Assembly (NCBI RefSeq): GCF_014873765.1
Contig: NZ_JADBGG010000007.1
Location: 84,817 to 148,816, forward strand
DNA from: Desulfomicrobium macestii
GTDB taxonomy: Bacteria; Desulfobacterota; Desulfovibrionia; Desulfovibrionales; Desulfomicrobiaceae
Direction of reading: 5' to 3'
DNA length: 64,000 nucleotides
Part shown: positions 10,785-20,056 of the stretch, piece after piece
How the letters are laid out: every line of letters starts with the position of its first letter
Numbering within the stretch: position 1 is the first letter of the stretch
Notes under the pieces: generated by a model
Told to the model about the DNA's origin: nothing
Database searches by the model: none
What the model saw: the letters and a program-made list of their open reading frames with translations, nothing else
Program-made: the position numbers and the translations under genes

Positions 10785-10812
10785 AGCCCCGGAGCTTGGC
10801 CGGGGCTGACGT
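10785..10812 (-). terminator. Rho-independent terminator of the DEAD-box helicase gene
   Basis: On the minus strand, just past the helicase stop, AGCCCCGG and CCGGGGCT form an eight-pair stem with a seven-base loop, followed by TTTCTTTT. The fit is good for the helicase transcript. Confidence 0.8.
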
Positions 10813-13092
10813 TTATTCCAGGAATATCTTTTTCTTGGGCCTGGGCGGCTCGGTCTTGGCCTCGGCCGGTTTCTTGCGACTTGGGCGTGGGACCTCCCTG
10901 GTCCGCGAGGCGCCTTCTTCGGCCGGAGCATCCGCAGGTCTCGGCCTTGGTTCCGCTCGTGGTGGGCGAGGAGTCTGCGCGGGAGCTACCGGAGCCGGCG
11001 CAACGCTTGGCGCAGCGGCGGGAGTCCCGGAGGATGAGCCCGCATCAGCCGCGACATCATTGCCACCCTCGGGCTTTGCAGCGGCGGGCTTGCGCGGACG
11101 GCGGCGACGACGCTTCTTGGGTGCGGCCGCCGGCTGCTCGTCTCCAGCCACATTTTCGGTGGCCGCGACAGGCGCCGGGGAGTCCTCCGCCGGAGCCTCG
11201 TCCTTGGGTTCCACCCGAGCGGGCGCAGGCTGCATAGCGGGCTTCGGCGGCCGGGGAGTCCGGGGGGCCTGACTCTTTTCCGGGCGGGCTTCCGGCGCAG
11301 AGGACGCAGGCTCAGCGGTCAGCTCGGGAGCAACCGCAGGAGCCGCGACAGGCGCGGAGGGCACCACCGGCTCGGAGGCCGTCACGGGTTCAGAGGCCGC
11401 CACCGGCTCGGATGAAGTCTGCCGAACTCCCGGCGCTTCCGATGACTTCTCAGGACGGGCCTGATCGCGCAGGGCGGCATCAGCGGCACCGGCCGGTTTC
11501 TTGCGGGACCGCTTGCGTCGGCGCTTCTCGCCTTCTGGCCGAACGCCCTCGGCCGGCAGAACGGCTTCATCTCCGGGCTGCTCGGCCTGGACAGCCTCGT
11601 CCCGCAACTGCGGCTGGGGAGCGGGCTGCCTAGGCGCTCTGGGCGCGGCAGGCTGGGCTGGGCGGGATTGGGGCCTGGCGGGACGTACCATGTCGACCAG
11701 TTTTTCCGAGGGCTGCTCCAGCGGGGCATGAAATGTACCCTGATAGAATTCATCCACCAGCATGGCTAACAGTGCGCGGGATTCCTCGTTGGCGGCAAGC
11801 TCGCCCACGGTGCGCATGAACCGCTGCATCCGCTCCTTTTGGATATTGTCGGCCTTGCGCAGACGGGCTTCAAGCAGGAACACGGCCCGCTGAGAGATGA
11901 GCGCTTCAAGCTCCTCGTCGGCGGGCAGGGGCTGCTCGATCATCGGGATGGAGAATTTCTTGGCGATCTGCTCAAGCTCAATCTCTTCCATACCCGACAC
12001 AAAAGATATCGCGACCCCGGCGGCGCCGGCCCGTCCGGTGCGACCGGTGCGGTGCACATAGGCCTCGTGATCCTGGGGCGGCTGATACTGAAAGACATGG
12101 GACAGCTCGTGGATGTCGATACCTCGTGCGGCAACATCCGTGGCCACCAGGAACTTGAGCTTGTTCAGGCGCAGTTTCTCAAGCACCTCTTCCCGCGCGG
12201 CCTGGGTCAGGTCGGCGCTGATCTCGCCCACGTCGTATCCGAACCGCCGCAGCACTGTGGAGACAAAATGCACGTCCGCCTTGGTGTTGCAGAAGATGAT
12301 GGCCGAGGCCGGGTTCTCCTGCTCGATGATCTTGACGAGGATGCGGCTCTTCTGCATGGCCGGAACCTTGTAAACCACATGCAGGACGTCGCTGACGTGA
12401 ACCTGGGACTGGCTCAGGGACACAAAAATCGGATCCTTCAGGAACTGCTGGGCCAGACGTTTCACGTGCCCGGGATAGGTCGCCGAGAACATGGTCGACT
12501 GCAGCCCGCGCGGCAGGTAGCGCTGAAGCTGTTTCATGTCCGGATAAAAACCCATGGACAGCATGCGGTCGGCCTCGTCGAAGACCAGGATTTTCAACCG
12601 GTCCAGATTGAGGTTCCCTTTGAGCAGATGATCCAGGATGCGGCCGGGCGTGCCTATGATGAGCTGCGCCCCGTCTTCCAGTCCCTGGATCTGGCCCTTG
12701 TAGCCCACGCCGCCGTAAATGGAGAGCGGCTTGATGCCCGCTTCCCGGCCCAGTTCCTCGGCATCGCGAGTGACCTGCACGGCCAATTCGCGGGTGGGAA
12801 CCAGGACCAGGGCCTGCGGCGCGCCAAGACCGGTGTCGATGCGGTCCAGAATGGGCAGCAAGAAGGCCCCTGTCTTCCCGCTGCCGGTCTGGGACTGGAC
12901 CATGACGTCCTGTCCGCCAAGCATGTGCGGAATGGTTTGCACCTGCACCGGCATGAGCTCGGCCCAGTTCAAACGGGTCGCGGCAGCCTGCAGTGTCTGC
13001 GGCAGGTCGGCCATGGAAAATGCCTTGCCTTCGAAATTCTCGGCTTGGGAGCCCTCATTTTGGGCGTCACCAAAATCATTGTTGTCTGTCAT
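10813..13092 (-). CDS. DEAD-box ATP-dependent RNA helicase with long disordered tail
   Basis: An RNA helicase of the RhlE/DeaD type that unwinds structured RNA using ATP. All core motifs are present: Q-motif region, SQTGSGKT (Walker A), PTRELA, FDEADRM (DEAD box), SATYP, and HRTGRTGRAG (motif VI). The core spans about residues 20-390; a helical segment follows to about 470. The last 290 residues are low-complexity, rich in Pro, Ala, Arg and Glu, with basic clusters such as KKRRRRRPRK. Total length 759, much longer than plain RhlE. The tail probably binds RNA, a feature seen in other helicases. The gene is single, with its own terminator. Confidence 0.95.
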   Translation of the reverse strand: MTDNNDFGDAQNEGSQAENFEGKAFSMADLPQTLQAAATRLNWAELMPVQVQTIPHMLGGQDVMVQSQTGSGKTGAFLLPILDRIDTGLGAPQALVLVPTRELAVQVTRDAEELGREAGIKPLSIYGGVGYKGQIQGLEDGAQLIIGTPGRILDHLLKGNLNLDRLKILVFDEADRMLSMGFYPDMKQLQRYLPRGLQSTMFSATYPGHVKRLAQQFLKDPIFVSLSQSQVHVSDVLHVVYKVPAMQKSRILVKIIEQENPASAIIFCNTKADVHFVSTVLRRFGYDVGEISADLTQAAREEVLEKLRLNKLKFLVATDVAARGIDIHELSHVFQYQPPQDHEAYVHRTGRTGRAGAAGVAISFVSGMEEIELEQIAKKFSIPMIEQPLPADEELEALISQRAVFLLEARLRKADNIQKERMQRFMRTVGELAANEESRALLAMLVDEFYQGTFHAPLEQPSEKLVDMVRPARPQSRPAQPAAPRAPRQPAPQPQLRDEAVQAEQPGDEAVLPAEGVRPEGEKRRRKRSRKKPAGAADAALRDQARPEKSSEAPGVRQTSSEPVAASEPVTASEPVVPSAPVAAPAVAPELTAEPASSAPEARPEKSQAPRTPRPPKPAMQPAPARVEPKDEAPAEDSPAPVAATENVAGDEQPAAAPKKRRRRRPRKPAAAKPEGGNDVAADAGSSSGTPAAAPSVAPAPVAPAQTPRPPRAEPRPRPADAPAEEGASRTREVPRPSRKKPAEAKTEPPRPKKKIFLE

Positions 13093-13099
13093 ACGTGTC

Positions 13100-14254
13100 C
13101 TACACAGTGTCTGCGTGCATGCGATCCAAAACTCCTAGCACCATTTCGATGACGGAATTACTGACCAGCATGCCCTTACGTGTCAGTTGAAGATGACCGG
13201 TCCGGAGGCGAACCAACCCGCTGGAGCGCAATTGCTCGACAGCCGGGTGGCGCCACGGAAATTCCGTTCCGGTCGTTGCCTTAAATTTATCCAGGTCAAG
13301 CCCGGCGCCCGTGCGCAGGGTCAGCATGACCATTTCCAGCCGGCGGGTCAGCGCCGACAAAACCTCCACCTCGTCTCGCGCCTCGCCCTTGGCCACAACC
13401 TCTGCATACTCTTCAAACGCCGAAGGGTTCGACCATCTGCGGCCCCCAATGGTGGAAACCGCCGCAGGGCCAAGCCCCAGATAGTCACGCCCGGCCCAAT
13501 AGCCTTGGTTGTGGCGGCTCTCACGGCCCGGACGGGCATGGCTTGAAATTTCGTAGTGAGCGTATCCGCTCGATTCCAGAAATTCCGATCCGTCAAGATA
13601 CATCCGGGCTCCAGTCTCTTCGTCCGGCAGGACCAGCGCCCCATCCTCGACCTTGCGCGTCAGAGCCGTGCCGTCCTCCAGACTCAGCCCATAACAGGAG
13701 AGATGCTCGGGTGCCAACTCCACGACCGCAGCCAGATCGTTCATCCAGCGATCCAGAGTCTGACCGGGCAGGCCCCAGATCAGGTCAAGGCTCAGGTTCG
13801 AGAAACCGGCAGCCCTGGCGGCGTGCACGGCACGACGCGCCTGCGCGCTGTCGTGTGGGCGTCCGAGCATCGCCAGCAGATCGTCCTGCAGGCTCTGCAC
13901 CCCGAGACTGAGCCTGTTCACTCCAAGGCTCCGCACGCTGTCCAGAAATCCGGGCCGAAGCGCTGAATCCGGGTTGGCCTCCAGCGTGATTTCAGCCCCT
14001 GAACTCAGTTCAAAACAGGTATCGGCCGCACGCAGCAGGGCCTCGATCTGCCCGGGCTCCAGAAGCGATGGCGTCCCGCCCCCGAAATAGACCGACTCAA
14101 GTCGAACCCGGCCCAGACTCCGCCCCCAGCCCTCCATCTCCTGCAGAACCTGCCCTACATATAATTTCGCCGCCTCCCGGGAAAACGGGCCGGAATGGAA
14201 GGCGCAGTAACCGCATTTGCGCACGCAAAAAGGCACGTGAACGTAAAGCAGCAT
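13100..14254 (-). CDS. hemW: HemW-type radical SAM protein
   Basis: HemW is a radical SAM protein related to HemN; in studied bacteria it acts as a heme chaperone rather than as coproporphyrinogen dehydrogenase. The 384-residue protein starts MLLYVHVPFCVRKCGYCAF, containing the CxxxCxxC cluster motif. It also has the family blocks YFGGGTPSLL, ITLEANPDS, RLSLGVQS and LIWGLPGQT. HemN's extra N-terminal region is absent, which supports HemW. It starts at the ATG at 14254, four bases after queH, and ends eight bases before the helicase start, so the minus-strand group is probably co-transcribed. Confidence 0.9.
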   Translation of the reverse strand: MLLYVHVPFCVRKCGYCAFHSGPFSREAAKLYVGQVLQEMEGWGRSLGRVRLESVYFGGGTPSLLEPGQIEALLRAADTCFELSSGAEITLEANPDSALRPGFLDSVRSLGVNRLSLGVQSLQDDLLAMLGRPHDSAQARRAVHAARAAGFSNLSLDLIWGLPGQTLDRWMNDLAAVVELAPEHLSCYGLSLEDGTALTRKVEDGALVLPDEETGARMYLDGSEFLESSGYAHYEISSHARPGRESRHNQGYWAGRDYLGLGPAAVSTIGGRRWSNPSAFEEYAEVVAKGEARDEVEVLSALTRRLEMVMLTLRTGAGLDLDKFKATTGTEFPWRHPAVEQLRSSGLVRLRTGHLQLTRKGMLVSNSVIEMVLGVLDRMHADTV

Positions 14255-14257
14255 GGT

Positions 14258-14806
14258 CTAGACGCGCCTGCCAAGCTCCGAGGAGTAGCGCTCGAATTCG
14301 CTGTAAAGGCAGCCGCAGTACTGCTGCCGGTACATCCCCCAATCCTTCGACTGGGCAATGCCCTCCGACCAGCCTGAACGAAAATCCTGATAGTGAAACG
14401 CCACTCCCGAACCCTCGGCCAGATCGTGGCCCAAAGTCCGAATCTGTTCGTGCTTCTGGAATTTACTGTAAAGGAGCGTGGAGGTGAAGGCGTCGAAGCC
14501 ACCGCGCCGGGCGATGGACAGGGTCCGCTCCAGCCGCAGGGAATAACACGGCAGACAGCGGTTCGGCTCACGATAGGTCACCGCCCGAAAATAGGCCTTG
14601 GGGTCGTACTCGTCATCCTTGAAGATGACCGGGATATCCAGGCGTTCGGCCATCTGGACCACGCCTTCCCGGCGACGCAGGTATTCCTGCAGGGGATGAA
14701 TGTTGGGATTGTAATATAGGCCTGTCACACCCATCCCGGCCTCAAGCAAGGCCCGGACGGGTGTGATGGCGCACGGCCCACAGCAGATGTGAACCAAAAT
14801 CTTCAT
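14258..14806 (-). CDS. queH: Epoxyqueuosine reductase QueH
   Basis: QueH performs the last step of queuosine synthesis, reducing epoxyqueuosine in tRNA wobble positions; it is the cobalamin-independent alternative to QueG. The 182-residue protein fits the QueH (former DUF208) family: an N-terminal HICCGPC motif, YNPNIHPLQEYLRR, the CLPCYSLRL motif, and the C-terminal QQYCGCLYS. These cysteines would bind the iron-sulfur and metal sites. I use the ATG at 14806, immediately before the MKILVHICCGPC start. It follows the RNase E/G gene by eight bases. Confidence 0.92.
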   Translation of the reverse strand: MKILVHICCGPCAITPVRALLEAGMGVTGLYYNPNIHPLQEYLRRREGVVQMAERLDIPVIFKDDEYDPKAYFRAVTYREPNRCLPCYSLRLERTLSIARRGGFDAFTSTLLYSKFQKHEQIRTLGHDLAEGSGVAFHYQDFRSGWSEGIAQSKDWGMYRQQYCGCLYSEFERYSSELGRRV

Positions 14807-14814
14807 GGAAGAAC

Positions 14815-16287
14815 CTAGCAAAATGCGCAGTTGGGCGTTTCCGTGGGCATGACGAAGATCTTGCGACCGAATGTCTGCTCGAATTCCATGAGCTTTTCCC
14901 GCTTGCGGTTGACAAGGTACTGCATGAGATCCGCGTCGGTCTTGTAGGTGAACGTCTCGGAGCTCTTGTCCTTGCGCAGTTCGCGGTAGATGTCCTTGAG
15001 GGCCTGCATGGAGCGCCATTCCAGATTGCGGCGGGTGCCTGCCCCGGAGCAGTGCGGGCAGGGCTCCAGGCTTCCGGAAAGGGCCGAGGTGCCAAGACGC
15101 TGGCGAACGATCTCAAGCAGGCCGAATTTGGAGATGCGGCCTATGTCCGTGCGTGCACGATCGACCTTGAGAGCCTGGCGCAGCACCTTCTCCACCTCGC
15201 GGATGTGCTTGCCGTCCTTCATTTCGATGAAGTCGACCACGATCTGGCCGCCTATGTCGCGCAGCATGAGCTGGTTGGGGATTTCCTGCGCGGCCTCGAT
15301 ATTGGTCCGCAGGGCCATCTCCTTGAAATTCTTCTCTCCTCCGATCTTTCCGGAGTTGATATCGATGGCGGTCAGGGCCTCGGTGTGGTCGATGACCAGC
15401 TGTCCGCCGCTGGGCAGGTTGACGCTGCGGCTGAAAATCTTCTGCAGCTGCGCCTCGATGCGAAAACGCTCGTAAAGGGTCCGTTCGGTCTCGGAGTGAA
15501 CCTTTATGAAGGTCTTGCGGCGGGGAAAAATAAGGGCTGCGAAATCCGTGATCTGCTTGGCGGTCTCGTCGTCATCGACCCAGCATTCGGCGATGTCGGG
15601 AGTGAGGTAGTCGCGGATGGCCCGAAAGGCCAGATCCTTTTCCTCATAGATAAGGGCCGGAGACTCGGAGGAGATGCCCTTCTTGCGGATGTCCTTCCAC
15701 AGGCGCTTCAGGAACTGCAGATCACGGGACAGGCTGCTCTTGCTCTGGGATTCGCTGACCGTACGCACGATGACGCCCAGGCCCTCGTCGAGCTTGAGCT
15801 CCTCGACGACTTCCTTGAGGCGGTCGCGCTCCTTTTCGTCTTCGATCTTGCGGGAAATACCGAGCTGTTCGCGCCCGGGGGTGAGCACAAAATAGCGTCC
15901 GGGGATGGACAGATAGGTCGTCAGGAAGGCGCCCTTGGAACCGGTAGGTTCCTTGACCACCTGCACCAACACTTCCTGGCCTGGCTTCAGGACCTTCTGC
16001 AGGGGCGGATACTTGCCCCGGCTGGGCACGTCGCCCTGGTAGTATTCGGGATGGACCTCGTCGACCTGAAGAAATCCGTTCTTGTCCGCCCCGTAGTTGA
16101 TGAAGGCGGCCTGCAGGGCCTGATCGACGTTGTGAATCTTGCCCTTGTAGATGTTGCCCTTGGTCTTGCTCTGATGGAGCATTTCAACATAATATTCGCA
16201 CACCACGCCATCTTCCATGATGGCTACTTCCACCTGTTCACCAGGCAGCACGCTGATGAACATCTTGCGTTTCTGCTTCTCGCCCAT
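14815..16287 (-). CDS. Ribonuclease E/G family endoribonuclease
   Basis: An endoribonuclease that processes and degrades RNA at single-stranded AU-rich sites. The 490-residue protein has an N-terminal S1 domain (KGKIHNVDQALQAAFINYG), the 5'-sensor region, the DNase I-like catalytic domain with ALTAIDINSGK and DIGGQIVVDFIEMK, and the Zn-link CPHCSG. The long C-terminal scaffold of E. coli RNase E is missing, so it is closer in size to RNase G. It ends in an extra CAFC pair. The ATG at 16287 has a GAGGA ribosome site; a longer reading to 16443 has no support. Confidence 0.93.
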   Translation of the reverse strand: MGEKQKRKMFISVLPGEQVEVAIMEDGVVCEYYVEMLHQSKTKGNIYKGKIHNVDQALQAAFINYGADKNGFLQVDEVHPEYYQGDVPSRGKYPPLQKVLKPGQEVLVQVVKEPTGSKGAFLTTYLSIPGRYFVLTPGREQLGISRKIEDEKERDRLKEVVEELKLDEGLGVIVRTVSESQSKSSLSRDLQFLKRLWKDIRKKGISSESPALIYEEKDLAFRAIRDYLTPDIAECWVDDDETAKQITDFAALIFPRRKTFIKVHSETERTLYERFRIEAQLQKIFSRSVNLPSGGQLVIDHTEALTAIDINSGKIGGEKNFKEMALRTNIEAAQEIPNQLMLRDIGGQIVVDFIEMKDGKHIREVEKVLRQALKVDRARTDIGRISKFGLLEIVRQRLGTSALSGSLEPCPHCSGAGTRRNLEWRSMQALKDIYRELRKDKSSETFTYKTDADLMQYLVNRKREKLMEFEQTFGRKIFVMPTETPNCAFC

Positions 16288-16564
16288 AGATATCCTCAAA
16301 TGAAAAAAGTTTCCGGCAAAGCCGGGGAAAAATAAAAATTTGCGTATCAAGAAACCGGAAAAAATTTGTGAAAACGAAGCGTGTGGCGCAGAAAACAGGA
16401 CAATGACCGGACTCTGCCGGACGCACAGCACGCCGAGTATCAAGTATGTTCTTTAACCGGCCAACGGAGCTATAGCAAGAAAAACCATCTTCAGAGCCAG
16501 GGGGATTGCTTGACATACCATTATGCCGTGGCTACTCCCGCCTACGCACTTTACAGGAGGCCAC

Positions 16565-17404
16565 ATGCTCGAACCGGGACAGCTGGTAATGCTGCTCAAC
16601 GCAAACGACAAGCGATATTTTGTTACTGCCCAGGAAGGGCAGGTAATGCATACAAATGAAGGACTTCTGCACCTTGACGAAGTCCGCGCCGCAGGCTGGG
16701 GACAACAGGTCATGACGCACAAGGGCTATCCCTTCACCGTCATGCGCCCCACCCTCTACGATCTGGTCAAGTCGGTGAAACGCCGCACCCAGATCATTTA
16801 TCCCAAGGAAATCGGCTACATTGTCATGAAGCTGGGCATCGGGCCCGGTTGCCGCATCGTCGAGGCCGGCTGCGGCTCCGGCGGTCTGACCACGGCTCTG
16901 GCCTGGCTGGTCGGCGACACGGGCAAGGTCTACACCTACGAACGCCGTGAAGAATTCTACACGCTCTGCCGCCAGAATCTGGAGCGCATCGGCCTCTCCC
17001 ACCGCGTGGAGCAGTTTCATCACGACATCGCCGAAGGTTTCCAGCCTCACGCCGCCGACGCCCTCTTTCTGGATGTGCGCGAACCTTGCGATTATATCCA
17101 TCATATTCCGAACGCGGTTGTGCCCGGCGCGCCTGTCGGTTTCCTGCTGCCGACCACCAATCAGGTCCAGGATCTGCTGAAGTCACTGCAGGACGGCCCC
17201 TTCAGGCAGATCGAGGTGGTGGAGATATTCCTGCGCCACTACAAGCCGGTGCCCGAGCGTCTGCGCCCCGAGGACCGCATGGTTGCCCATACCGGCTTCC
17301 TGGTTTTCGCCCGCACCTTTGCCCAGCTTGACACGCCTGAAACCGAGGAGCCACAAGCCCTCCCGCAGGAAGACATGCCGCAGGAGCCTTTGACCGAAGA
17401 TTGA
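16565..17404 (+). CDS. trmI: tRNA (adenine-58-N1)-methyltransferase TrmI
   Basis: TrmI methylates N1 of adenine 58 in the T-loop of tRNA using SAM, which stabilises the tRNA fold. The 279-residue protein has an N-terminal beta domain (LEPGQLVMLLNANDKRYFV), the IIYPKEIGYIVMKLGIGPG lead-in, the SAM-binding VEAGCGSGGLT and the acidic YTYERREEF. It also has the catalytic-site aspartate stretch ALFLDVREPCDYI. The ATG at 16565 is preceded by CAGGAGG. An acidic tail of about 25 residues follows the domain. The gene is monocistronic, bounded by a strong terminator. Confidence 0.93.
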   Translation: MLEPGQLVMLLNANDKRYFVTAQEGQVMHTNEGLLHLDEVRAAGWGQQVMTHKGYPFTVMRPTLYDLVKSVKRRTQIIYPKEIGYIVMKLGIGPGCRIVEAGCGSGGLTTALAWLVGDTGKVYTYERREEFYTLCRQNLERIGLSHRVEQFHHDIAEGFQPHAADALFLDVREPCDYIHHIPNAVVPGAPVGFLLPTTNQVQDLLKSLQDGPFRQIEVVEIFLRHYKPVPERLRPEDRMVAHTGFLVFARTFAQLDTPETEEPQALPQEDMPQEPLTED

Positions 17405-17430
17405 TCAGTCTTTAATTCATCTTCAATTTC

Positions 17431-17467
17431 AAGGATTTGCAAGTACCCACTTGCAAATCCTTTTTTT
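17431..17467 (+). terminator. Rho-independent terminator after trmI
   Basis: AAGGATTTGCAAGT and ACTTGCAAATCCTT form a perfect 14-pair stem around a four-base loop, followed by a run of seven to nine T. This is the clearest terminator of the window. Confidence 0.93.
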
Positions 17468-17546
17468 ATTCCTGTATAAGACCTTTTTCCCCACCTTTTA
17501 ACCCCGACCCCACGGCCGGACCCTGCCACCGCAAGGAGGAGTGCTG

Positions 17547-18812
17547 ATGACCCGCAAGGATCGCACTGAAGGCATTTTCAGCCGACGCGAAGTTCTGGAT
17601 GCCACGGAACGCCAGAAATACTACCAGATCCAGCTCAAAGAGCTGCTCTCTTATGCGTATAGATATTCCGAAGACGTAAAGAAGCGCTTTGACCGCGCCC
17701 AGTTTTCCGTGGAAAAATTCCGCGATCTCATCGACCTCAAACATGTCCCGATCCTCAAGAAAAAGGAACTCATCTTCCTGCAGTCCATGGGCCCGCGCCT
17801 GGGCGGCCTTCTGACCAAGGACCTGGGCGAATTGCGCCGCGTCTTCCTGTCCCCCGGCCCGATCTTCGACCCCGAGGACAGAGGGGACGACTACTGGGGC
17901 TGGACCGAAAGCTTCTACGCCGCGGGCTTCCGTTCCGGCGACCTGGTCCAGAACACCTTCAACTACCACATGACCCCGGCCGGTCTGATGTTCGAGGAGC
18001 CCCTGCGCCAGTTGAGCTGCGCCGTGGTGCCCACGGGCCCCGGCAACACCGGCAGCCAGCTCGACATCATGAAGAAGCTGCGCGTCACCGGCTACGTGGG
18101 CACGCCCAGCTACCTCATGCACCTGGCCCAGAAGGGCGAGGAGAAGGGCCTCAACCTGCGCAAGGACCTGTACCTGGAAGTGGCCTTCGTCACCGGCGAA
18201 AAATTCTCCGAGAAGCTGCGCTCCACCCTTGAAAAGAAATTCGACCTGATCATGCGCCAGGGCTACGGCACCGCCGACGTGGGCTGCATCGGCTACGAAT
18301 GCTTCCACAAGAACGGCCTGCACATCGCCAACCGCGCCTACGTGGAGATCTGCCACCCCGACACGGGCTTCCCGCTCAAGGACGGCGAAGTGGGCGAGAT
18401 CGTGGTCACGGCCTTCAACAAGACCTACCCGCTGATCCGCCTGGCCACCGGCGACCTGTCCTACATCGACCGCGCGTCCTGCCCCTGCGGCCGCACGTCC
18501 CCGCGCCTTGGAACCATTGTCGGCCGCGTGGACACCACCGCCCGCATCAAGGGCATGTTCGTGTACCCGCACCAGGTCGAGCAGGTCATCTCCAGCTTCG
18601 AGGAAATCAAGAGATGGCAGATCGAAGTCACCAACCCAGGCGGCATCGACGAAATGACACTCTTGATCGAGACCTCGGGCTTCAAGCGGGAAGAGGAGCT
18701 GCTGCACATGTTCCGCGAGAAGATCAAGATCCGGCCGGCGCTGAAGATCCTCACCCCCGGCACCCTGCCTCCGCAGATCCGGTTCATCGAGGACAAGCGC
18801 AATTGGGATTGA
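17547..18812 (+). CDS. Phenylacetate-CoA ligase-like adenylate-forming enzyme
   Basis: A member of the PaaK branch of the acyl-adenylate synthetases, which activate a carboxylic acid with ATP and load it on CoA. The 421-residue protein has the branch's features: a glycine-rich SPGPIF site in place of the usual Ser/Thr-Gly P-loop (SSGTTG), QGYGTADVG, GEIVVTAF, the LIRLATGDL/D motif, SCPCGRTSPRLGTIVGR and a C-terminal lid. The substrate cannot be read from sequence; such genes are common in Desulfovibrionales without a phenylacetate pathway. I use the ATG at 17547, six bases after AAGGAGGA, not the GTG at 17541. The downstream gene overlaps by one base. Confidence 0.82.
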   Translation: MTRKDRTEGIFSRREVLDATERQKYYQIQLKELLSYAYRYSEDVKKRFDRAQFSVEKFRDLIDLKHVPILKKKELIFLQSMGPRLGGLLTKDLGELRRVFLSPGPIFDPEDRGDDYWGWTESFYAAGFRSGDLVQNTFNYHMTPAGLMFEEPLRQLSCAVVPTGPGNTGSQLDIMKKLRVTGYVGTPSYLMHLAQKGEEKGLNLRKDLYLEVAFVTGEKFSEKLRSTLEKKFDLIMRQGYGTADVGCIGYECFHKNGLHIANRAYVEICHPDTGFPLKDGEVGEIVVTAFNKTYPLIRLATGDLSYIDRASCPCGRTSPRLGTIVGRVDTTARIKGMFVYPHQVEQVISSFEEIKRWQIEVTNPGGIDEMTLLIETSGFKREEELLHMFREKIKIRPALKILTPGTLPPQIRFIEDKRNWD

Positions 18813-20056
18813 TGAGAAGCCTGATCCTGCCCCTCCTGCTGGCCATGCTTGCCGGATGCGCAAAACCGGCGGCGGTGACTCCCCCATGGGTCTCCCCGTC
18901 GCCGGGATCCTTTCTCTCGGCCAAGGCCGAGCCCCTGAGCGACGCAGACGTCGTGAAACGGGCCCGGCCCGCCGACTTCATTCTCATGGGCGAAAGCCAC
19001 ACCAACCCTTGCGACCACACCGTCCAGGCACGCCTCATCGAAGCCCTGGCACAAAGCGGACATCGCTTCTCCATCGGCCTTGAGATGCTGCCGGTCACGA
19101 CGCAAACCGTTCTGGACGAATTCAACGCACGGCGCATCGCTGCCGCCGATCTGGGCGAAGCGGTGAACTGGGAAAAGATCTGGGGCTACCCCTACGCTCT
19201 CTACAAACCCATTTTTGAATTGGCCGAAGAATTCGACCTTCCCGTAATCGGCCTGAACATCCCGCGACAAACGCTGGTCACCTTCCGCGACAAAGGCAAC
19301 GAGGCCTTGAGCGAGGCCGACAGAAACGCCCTGCCACGCCGGATCATCCCGGCCAGTCCGGCCCAGAAGGCAGCCCTGGAGATGCAGGTCGGACTGCATC
19401 AGAGCATGCGTACGGCCACCGCGCCCGGCTCCGATGCCACGGACACGCCGGCCAAGGATGCCAAGGCGTCCAAAGCCATGCCCGGCAAGGTCCCTTCCAT
19501 GAACGCCATGGCCGAAAAATTCTACCTCGTGCAGGCCCTGTGGGATTCCATGATGGCCGAGCAAGCCCTGCTCTCCCGGGAAAGGCTGAACCGGCCCATG
19601 CTGATCCTGGCCGGGAGCGGACATGTGGAGCACGGCTGGGGCATCGAATACCGGCTGCGCACCCTTGAACCCGAAGTCGCCTGTCTCTCCGTCATGCCCG
19701 TGCGCGATGCAGAGGATTTCAAGGCCCAGGCCGACATATCGCAGCGCCCCATGCCTGCGGAGCAGGTCTATTTCTATTGCGCGGCCCAGCACAAAAGCCG
19801 CCTCGGCATGAATATCCTTTTCGAGGAAAAGGCCATGCGCGTCGAGAGCGTGGAACCCGGCTCAAAGGCCGAATCGGCAGGACTCATGGCCGGAGATGTA
19901 CTGGTCGAGGCCGCAGGTCGTCCCCTGACCGAAGCCATGGATCTGCACTTCGCGGCCATGGCCGCTTCCCGTCAGAACAAGCCGCTTAAACTCACCGTCA
20001 AGCGTGCCGGGCAGACCATAAGCCTGACCATCCCCTTGGCCGCCCCTCAAGACTGA
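18812..20056 (+). CDS. ChaN-like lipoprotein fused to a PDZ domain
   Basis: A predicted outer- or inner-membrane lipoprotein: the signal SLILPLLLAMLAGC ends in an LAGC lipobox. Residues of about 45-310 match the ChaN/DUF399 family (FILMGESHTNPCDH with the GExH motif, then GLEML and a C-terminal AGSGHVEHGWGI). ChaN binds heme and has been linked to iron uptake. The last 90 residues form a PDZ domain (VESVEPGSKAESAGLMAGDVLVEAAGRPL). An Ala-, Lys- and Thr-rich insert lies near residues 200-230. The ATG shares one base with the upstream stop, and the mutM start overlaps its own stop, so the three genes appear to form an operon. Confidence 0.85.
   Translation: MRSLILPLLLAMLAGCAKPAAVTPPWVSPSPGSFLSAKAEPLSDADVVKRARPADFILMGESHTNPCDHTVQARLIEALAQSGHRFSIGLEMLPVTTQTVLDEFNARRIAAADLGEAVNWEKIWGYPYALYKPIFELAEEFDLPVIGLNIPRQTLVTFRDKGNEALSEADRNALPRRIIPASPAQKAALEMQVGLHQSMRTATAPGSDATDTPAKDAKASKAMPGKVPSMNAMAEKFYLVQALWDSMMAEQALLSRERLNRPMLILAGSGHVEHGWGIEYRLRTLEPEVACLSVMPVRDAEDFKAQADISQRPMPAEQVYFYCAAQHKSRLGMNILFEEKAMRVESVEPGSKAESAGLMAGDVLVEAAGRPLTEAMDLHFAAMAASRQNKPLKLTVKRAGQTISLTIPLAAPQD

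Noticed and set aside
11839..13152. A long open reading frame (437 codons) on the plus strand across the helicase gene
   Set aside because: It is antisense to a helicase with all its motifs, and the frame is kept open by the high GC content. No family features.
17466..18887. A minus-strand frame of 473 codons across the phenylacetate-CoA ligase-like gene
   Set aside because: Antisense shadow, rich in Asp, Val and Gly from codon complement; the plus-strand gene has family motifs, ribosome site and operon overlaps.
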